Assembly (NCBI GenBank): GCA_046289925.1
Contig: JBKBUN010000113.1
Span: 1 to 10,290, forward strand
Direction of reading: 5' to 3'
Length of the DNA: 10,290 nt
Source: Acidovorax_G sp046289925
GTDB taxonomy: Bacteria > Pseudomonadota > Gammaproteobacteria > Burkholderiales > Burkholderiaceae_C
Shown: piece after piece, positions 7,007 to 10,290 of the stretch
Numbering within the stretch: the first letter of the stretch is position 1
Layout: the number at the start of each line of letters is the position of its first letter
The notes under the pieces: model-generated
What the model saw: only the letters and a program-made list of their open reading frames with translations
The model's database searches: none
Told to the model about the DNA's origin: nothing
Position numbers and translations under genes: made by a program

Positions 7007-7447
7007 ATGACCAGCTTTGTACACATCGACTATCCCACCCAACACCCCGGGGTGGTTCGCGCAGAAAACGCTGCAGCAGCTTTGAAGGACGCCGCCCACA
7101 GTTTTGAGGGGGCCCGTGGCACCGCCACCTTGCTGCTCGCCGCCGTCGTGTCGGCGCTGCTGGTGGTGGCCAACCAAGTGATCGACACCTGGAGCGAAGG
7201 CCATCTGCTGGCCGCCTGGATGGTGCTGTGGGTGGTGGCCTTTGCCGCCCTGGCCCTGCTGGCCACGCCCACCCGCCGCGCCGGTCTGGCGCTGCGTGCC
7301 GCCTGGGGCCGCTGGGCCGAAGCCCGCCGTCGGGCAGCAGAAGACGAGCGCACCTGGAATCTGGCCACGCAGGATTACCGCGTGATGGCCGACCTGATCC
7401 TGGCGCGTGACCGCCTGGGCATTCCAGACGCGCGCTACTATCGCTGA
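7007..7447 (+). CDS. Small two-TM membrane protein of unknown function
   Basis: The gene encodes 146 residues from ATG 7007, chosen because AAAGGGA (6994-7000) lies 6 bases upstream; an in-frame TTG at 6929 is inside the promoter and is rejected. The protein has a polar N-terminus (FVHIDYPTQHPGVVRAENAAAAL), two hydrophobic segments at about 41-60 (TLLLAAVVSALLVVANQV) and 67-87 (LLAAWMVLWVVAFAALALLA), and a basic, helical cytoplasmic tail (RRAGLALRAAWGRWAEARRRAAEDERTW) with a DYRVMADLILARDR motif. The short loop between the segments (IDTWSEGH) suggests a hairpin with both ends in the cytoplasm. I know no function for it. Divergent placement beside the LysR gene makes it the likely regulated target. 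It has its own terminator. Confidence 0.8.
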   Translation: MTSFVHIDYPTQHPGVVRAENAAAALKDAAHSFEGARGTATLLLAAVVSALLVVANQVIDTWSEGHLLAAWMVLWVVAFAALALLATPTRRAGLALRAAWGRWAEARRRAAEDERTWNLATQDYRVMADLILARDRLGIPDARYYR

Positions 7448-7466
7448 TCCAGCCTCAGCCTTTGAG

Positions 7467-7496
7467 AACCGCGGCCTCGAGCCGCGGTTTTTTTTT
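7467..7496 (+). terminator. Rho-independent terminator after the membrane-protein gene
   Basis: AACCGCGGC (7467-7475) pairs perfectly with GCCGCGGTT (7481-7489) over CTCGA, followed by a run of nine T (7488-7496). It is 19 bases after the stop codon at 7447. Repeat copy 2 begins 3 bases after the T-run. Confidence 0.93.
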
Positions 7497-7498
7497 AG

Positions 7499-7732
7499 CC
7501 TAGAAACCGCAGTTGGATGCGCCCGCCAGTGCCGTGATCGGCGCGCCAGGCAAGGCCAGACGCCGCGGCGCACTCTTGTGCGCAAGGAGGCACAACGCCG
7601 CATGGCGCGGCGAGCATGGTGCTGGCGGGCGCATAGCGCTTTCACACAGAAGGTGAGCGCGCCCACAAGGCGCAACTTCAACGGACATCAGAACTTTTCA
7701 GTGCGAACAAGCGGTCAACTGCGGTTTCTAGG
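7499..7732 (+). repeat. 234-bp inverted-end repeat, copy 2
   Basis: This is the best-preserved copy. CCTAGAAACCGCAGTTG (7499-7515) is matched exactly by its reverse complement at 7716-7732, giving perfect 17-bp inverted ends. It has the same length and orientation as copy 1, with no gaps. The same hairpins are present: 7529-7544, 7568-7583, 7597-7611, 7629-7639 and 7659-7673. Flanking bases TTTAG at 7494-7498 and 7733-7737 could be a 5-bp target duplication, but copy 1 has none. It sits between convergent genes, directly behind the T-run of a terminator. Confidence 0.92.
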
Positions 7733-7749
7733 TTTAGAAACGGCAGTTG
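7716..7749. repeat. Mirror half-copy of the repeat end abutting copy 2
   Basis: After copy 2 the sequence TAGAAACGGCAGTTG (7735-7749) nearly repeats the element's left end (TAGAAACCGCAGTTG, one mismatch). With the copy 2 right end (7716-7730) it forms a 15-bp stem with one mismatch over GGTT. It may be the remnant of another element end or the original insertion target. From 7750 to 7840 I see nothing further that I can name. Confidence 0.6.
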
Positions 7750-7840
7750 GGCGGGCTCGAAGCGCCAGCTCAGCGGACCCGCTGCGCTGCTGAACCTCGG
7801 AGTCGGGTGTGGGCGTGCGATGCTGGTCGTGGCAGCGCCC

Positions 7841-7868
7841 AAAAAAAGACCGCCTCAGGGGCGGTCTT
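7841..7868 (-). terminator. Rho-independent terminator of pckG
   Basis: Read on the minus strand, AAGACCGCC (7868-7860) pairs perfectly with GGCGGTCTT (7854-7846) over a 5-base loop, followed by the U-run complementary to 7841-7847. It lies 36 bases after the pckG stop. Confidence 0.93.
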
Positions 7869-7880
7869 GTGCATGGGACC

Positions 7881-7899
7881 CGCGGGGCGCTGCCCCGCG
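7881..7899. other. Extra GC-rich hairpin between the pckG stop and its terminator
   Basis: CGCGGGGC (7881-7888) and GCCCCGCG (7892-7899) form a perfect 8-bp all-GC stem over GCT, starting 5 bases past the pckG stop codon. It has no T-run of its own. It may stabilise the mRNA 3' end or help stall polymerase before the main terminator. Confidence 0.6.
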
Positions 7900-7904
7900 C
7901 TGGG

Positions 7905-9767
7905 TCAGACGCCCAGGCGCTGCTCCAGCGCGGCCTTGGTGGCCAGCAGCTCCTGCGGCAGGTGATAGGCCAGCTGCTCGAAGTGCGCAGCGTGCAGGCC
8001 CAACTCGTCTTTCCAGGCGGCCTGATCGATGCGGGTGGCCACATCAAAGGCCTGGCGCGAGAAGTCGAGGCCGCTCCAGTTGATTTCTTCGTAGCGTGGG
8101 GCGATGCCCAGCGCCGTAGCCTGGCCTTGGGCCTGGCCTTCGATGCGGTCGATCATCCACTTGAGCACGCGCATGTTGTCGCCGTAGCCAGGCCAGACGA
8201 ACTTGCCGTCCTCGTCCTTGCGGAACCAGTTCACGCAGAATATCTTGGGCAGTTGCGCGCCCTGGCCAGCCAGTTTGTTGCCGAGGTTCAGCCAGTGCTG
8301 GAAGTAGTCGCTCATGTTGTAGCCCATGAAGGGCAGCATGGCAAACGGGTCGCGGCGCACCACGCCCTGTTGACCGAAGGCCGCGGCCGTGGTTTCAGAC
8401 CCCATGGTGGCGGCCATGTACACGCCTTCGGTCCAGTCGCGCGCTTCGGTGACCAGCGGCACCGTGGTGGAGCGGCGGCCACCGAAGATGAAGGCGTCGA
8501 TCTTCACGCCGGCCGGGTCGTCCCAGGCGCTGTCGAGCGCGGGGTTGTTGGTGGCGGCCACGGTGAAGCGAGCGTTGGGGTGTGCGGCCTTGGCACCGGT
8601 CTGCTTGGCGATCTCGGGCGTCCAGTCCTTGCCCTGCCAGTCGATCAAATGTGCGGGCAGGGTGCCGGAGTCCTTTTCCATGCCTTCCCACCACACGTCG
8701 CCGTCGTCGGTCAGCGCCACGTTGGTGAAAATCACGTCCTGGTTAAGGCTGGCCATGCAGTTGGGGTTGGTGAGCGTGTTCGTGCCCGGGGCGACGCCGA
8801 AGTAGCCGGCTTCGGGGTTGATGGCGCGCAGGCTGCCGTCGGCCTGGGGTTTGATCCAGGCGATGTCGTCGCCAATGGTCGTGACCTTCCAGCCTTCAAA
8901 GCCGGCGGGCGGCACGAGCATCGAGAAGTTGGTCTTGCCGCAAGCGCTGGGGAAGGCCGCGGCCACGTGGTACTTTTTGCCCGCGGGGCTGGTCACGCCC
9001 AAGATCAGCATGTGCTCGGCCAGCCAGCCTTGGTCGCGGCCCATGGTCGAGGCGATGCGCAGCGCAAAGCACTTTTTACCCAGCAGCGCGTTGCCGCCGT
9101 AGCCCGAGCCGTACGACCAGATCTCGCGCGTTTCGGGGTAGTGCACGATGTACTTGGTCTTGTTGCAGGGCCAGGCCACGTCTTTCTGGCCGGGCGAAAG
9201 CGGTGCGCCCACGGTGTGTACGCAGGGCACGAACTCACCTTCCACGCCCAGCACGTCGTACACGGCACGGCCCATGCGGGTCATGATTTTCATGTTCACG
9301 GCCACGTAGGCGCTGTCGGACAGCTCGATGCCGATGTGGGCAATCGGTGAGCCCAGCGGCCCCATGCTGAAGGGCACCACGTACATGGTGCGACCCTTCA
9401 TGCAGCCATCGAACAGGGGCTGAAGCGTGGCGCGCATTTCGGCCGGGGCCATCCAGTTGTTGGTGGGGCCAGCGTCTTCCTTGCGGGCCGAGCAGATGTA
9501 GGTACGGTCTTCGACGCGGGCCACGTCCGAGGGGTCGGACCAGGCCAGGAAGCTGCCGGGGCGCTTGGCCGGGTTCAGTTTCTTGAAGGTGCCAGCGTCG
9601 ACGAGCTGCTGGCACAGGCGGTCGTACTCCTCCTGGCTGCCGTCGCACCAGTGGATGGCGGCTGGCTTGCACAGGGCGACCATATCGGCCACCCAGGCCA
9701 GCAGCCGGGCGTTCTTGACATAAGCGGGGGCGTTGAGATCCAGGCCCTGCATGGTGGGTGCGTTCAT
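7905..9767 (-). CDS. pckG: GTP-dependent phosphoenolpyruvate carboxykinase
   Basis: This enzyme catalyses oxaloacetate + GTP to PEP + GDP + CO2 in the cytoplasm, the entry step of gluconeogenesis from C4 acids. The GTP class is clear from the P-loop FPSACGKTN with its reactive Cys (about residues 271-280), the following metal-binding DDIAW (about 299-303), and RTMYVVPFSMGPLGSP, YGGNALLGKKCFALRIAS and FGGRRSTTVPLV. The length is 620 residues from the ATG at 9767, normal for the family. That start has AGGAAG (9775-9780 on the minus strand) 7 bases upstream. An in-frame start at 9803 would add 12 residues (MKKRFFNLGSLP) but would place the Shine-Dalgarno inside the gene. All catalytic motifs are intact. 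It is monocistronic, with a terminator at 7841-7868 and a 14-bp inverted repeat upstream (9793-9806, 9864-9877) that may control it. Confidence 0.97.
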   Translation of the reverse strand: MNAPTMQGLDLNAPAYVKNARLLAWVADMVALCKPAAIHWCDGSQEEYDRLCQQLVDAGTFKKLNPAKRPGSFLAWSDPSDVARVEDRTYICSARKEDAGPTNNWMAPAEMRATLQPLFDGCMKGRTMYVVPFSMGPLGSPIAHIGIELSDSAYVAVNMKIMTRMGRAVYDVLGVEGEFVPCVHTVGAPLSPGQKDVAWPCNKTKYIVHYPETREIWSYGSGYGGNALLGKKCFALRIASTMGRDQGWLAEHMLILGVTSPAGKKYHVAAAFPSACGKTNFSMLVPPAGFEGWKVTTIGDDIAWIKPQADGSLRAINPEAGYFGVAPGTNTLTNPNCMASLNQDVIFTNVALTDDGDVWWEGMEKDSGTLPAHLIDWQGKDWTPEIAKQTGAKAAHPNARFTVAATNNPALDSAWDDPAGVKIDAFIFGGRRSTTVPLVTEARDWTEGVYMAATMGSETTAAAFGQQGVVRRDPFAMLPFMGYNMSDYFQHWLNLGNKLAGQGAQLPKIFCVNWFRKDEDGKFVWPGYGDNMRVLKWMIDRIEGQAQGQATALGIAPRYEEINWSGLDFSRQAFDVATRIDQAAWKDELGLHAAHFEQLAYHLPQELLATKAALEQRLGV

Positions 9768-9792
9768 CGGGAGGCTTCCTAAGTTGAAAAAT

Positions 9793-9877
9793 CGTTTTTT
9801 CAAAGGAAGCGGATCCCGGGGAACACAACGCGAGGCCTGCGCAGGTGCAAGAGCTGAGCGCTGCCTTTGAAAAAACG
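9793..9877. promoter_or_regulatory. 14-bp inverted repeat upstream of pckG, candidate paired operator
   Basis: CGTTTTTTCAAAGG (9793-9806) recurs as its exact reverse complement at 9864-9877, 57 bp apart. The inner copy also overlaps a local palindrome, TTGAAAAA (9784-9791) and TTTTTCAA (9796-9803). The inner copy lies 26-39 bases before the pckG ATG. AT-rich blocks like these stand out in GC-rich DNA and suggest two operator sites or promoter elements. The regulator is not identifiable from this window. Confidence 0.5.
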
Positions 9878-10218
9878 GCTTTCGTGCTCAGTCGGCGGGC
9901 GGACCGGCCACCTGACCCACGGGTTGCAGGAGGGGTGCCACGGTGTCCGCGGGTCGGCTGGAATGACGATTTTATGAAGAGCGCCTTCTCCTGTGTGTGC
10001 GAACGGCCGGAAAACTATGCAAACAAATCATGAGGTTATGCTGTGGGATGGTGGCGCTATGGCCCAGGCCATGGGCTTGGGCCACACTGCAGGCTCGGGC
10101 CGAACGAGACCGACCAGGGCCGAACGCCGGTGTGCTGAAGGTGTTGCTGGATCGTGGCCGATGGCGCGACGGTCGCGCGTTCGGCGTCGAGCGGCCGGCA
10201 GTGGTCAGGAGATGTCAG
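9878..10218. other. Non-coding region upstream of pckG
   Basis: No convincing gene is seen here; the short open frames lack ribosome sites and protein-like composition. Visible structure: an AT-rich patch (about 9966-10045, including AAACTATGCAAACAAATCAT), a 10-bp imperfect hairpin at 10061-10083 (GGCCCAGGCC against GGGCTTGGGCC, one G-T pair, no T-run), and a direct repeat GGGCCGAACG at 10097-10106 and 10117-10126, exactly 20 bp apart. It may hold a promoter for a gene outside the window. Confidence 0.4.
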
Positions 10219-10290
10219 CCTAGAAACCGCAGTTGGATGCGCCCGCCAGTGCCGTGATCGGCGCGCCAGGCAAGGCGAGACGACGCGGCG
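10219..10290 (+). repeat. 234-bp inverted-end repeat, copy 3 (cut by window edge)
   Basis: The first 72 bases of the element are present, starting CCTAGAAACCGCAGTTG, in the same orientation as the other two. Over these 72 bases it differs from copy 2 at two positions by hand count, so copies 2 and 3 are closer to each other than to copy 1. The remainder lies beyond the window. Confidence 0.88.

Noticed and set aside
7809..9350. Long + strand open frame (513 codons) across the 3' region of pckG
   Set aside because: It is antisense to pckG, which has every catalytic motif; the His/Gly/Ala/Val-rich product is the usual mirror of a GC-rich gene.
9768..9803. Longer pckG start at 9803
   Set aside because: The Shine-Dalgarno AGGAAG (9775-9780) sits 7 bases before ATG 9767, and the extra residues lie in a palindromic AT-rich control region.
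9845..10257. Short open frames upstream of pckG (62, 76 and 86 codons)
   Set aside because: They overlap each other in different frames, have no convincing ribosome site, and encode Arg/Gly-rich products; one ends inside repeat copy 3.
4648..10290. Repeats as a CRISPR array
   Set aside because: Units are 234 bp, about 2.7 kb apart, with whole genes between them; there are no short regular spacers.

Overview
The window looks like chromosomal DNA from a GC-rich betaproteobacterium, most likely Comamonadaceae (Acidovorax-like). This is inferred from the yidC-mnmE gene order typical of the replication-origin side of proteobacterial chromosomes, a GTP-dependent PEP carboxykinase, and the style of the hypothetical proteins. 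I could not run a database search. No phage, CRISPR, tRNA or rRNA signal is visible.

Layout, left to right. 1-1436: 3' part of yidC (membrane insertase), then a strong terminator hairpin and mnmE (tRNA U34 modification GTPase), both on +. 3047-4605 (+): a stand-alone cyclic-nucleotide-binding-domain protein and a 322-aa Ala/Pro-rich protein of unknown function. 4648-4881: first full copy of a 234-bp repeat with inverted ends. 4827-6883 (-): a metallophosphoesterase whose last 17 codons and stop lie inside that repeat, preceded by a LysR-type regulator. 6884-7006: a compact divergent control region. 7007-7447 (+): a small two-TM membrane protein with its own terminator. 7499-7732: second full repeat copy. 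7841-9767 (-): pckG with a terminator at its 3' end. 9768-10218: non-coding DNA holding a long inverted repeat. 10219-10290: start of a third repeat copy, cut by the window edge.

How the parts relate. yidC and mnmE are housekeeping genes. The LysR gene and the small membrane-protein gene form a divergent pair. A near-consensus sigma-70 promoter lies ahead of the membrane-protein gene, and a perfect 10-bp-arm palindrome of LysR type is centred about 65 bp upstream of the predicted transcription start, so LysR control of this gene is a concrete hypothesis. pckG (oxaloacetate to PEP, gluconeogenesis) has a 14-bp inverted repeat upstream that may be an operator pair.

The least ordinary element is the 234-bp repeat family: three copies in 5.6 kb, all in one orientation. 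The two full copies are about 91% identical by hand count, with no gaps. They have inverted ends and several internal hairpins that survive sequence change through loop changes or G-U pairs. Both full copies sit between convergent genes. It looks like a non-autonomous mobile element or a structured-RNA repeat, not a coding system. I see no transposase for it in the window.
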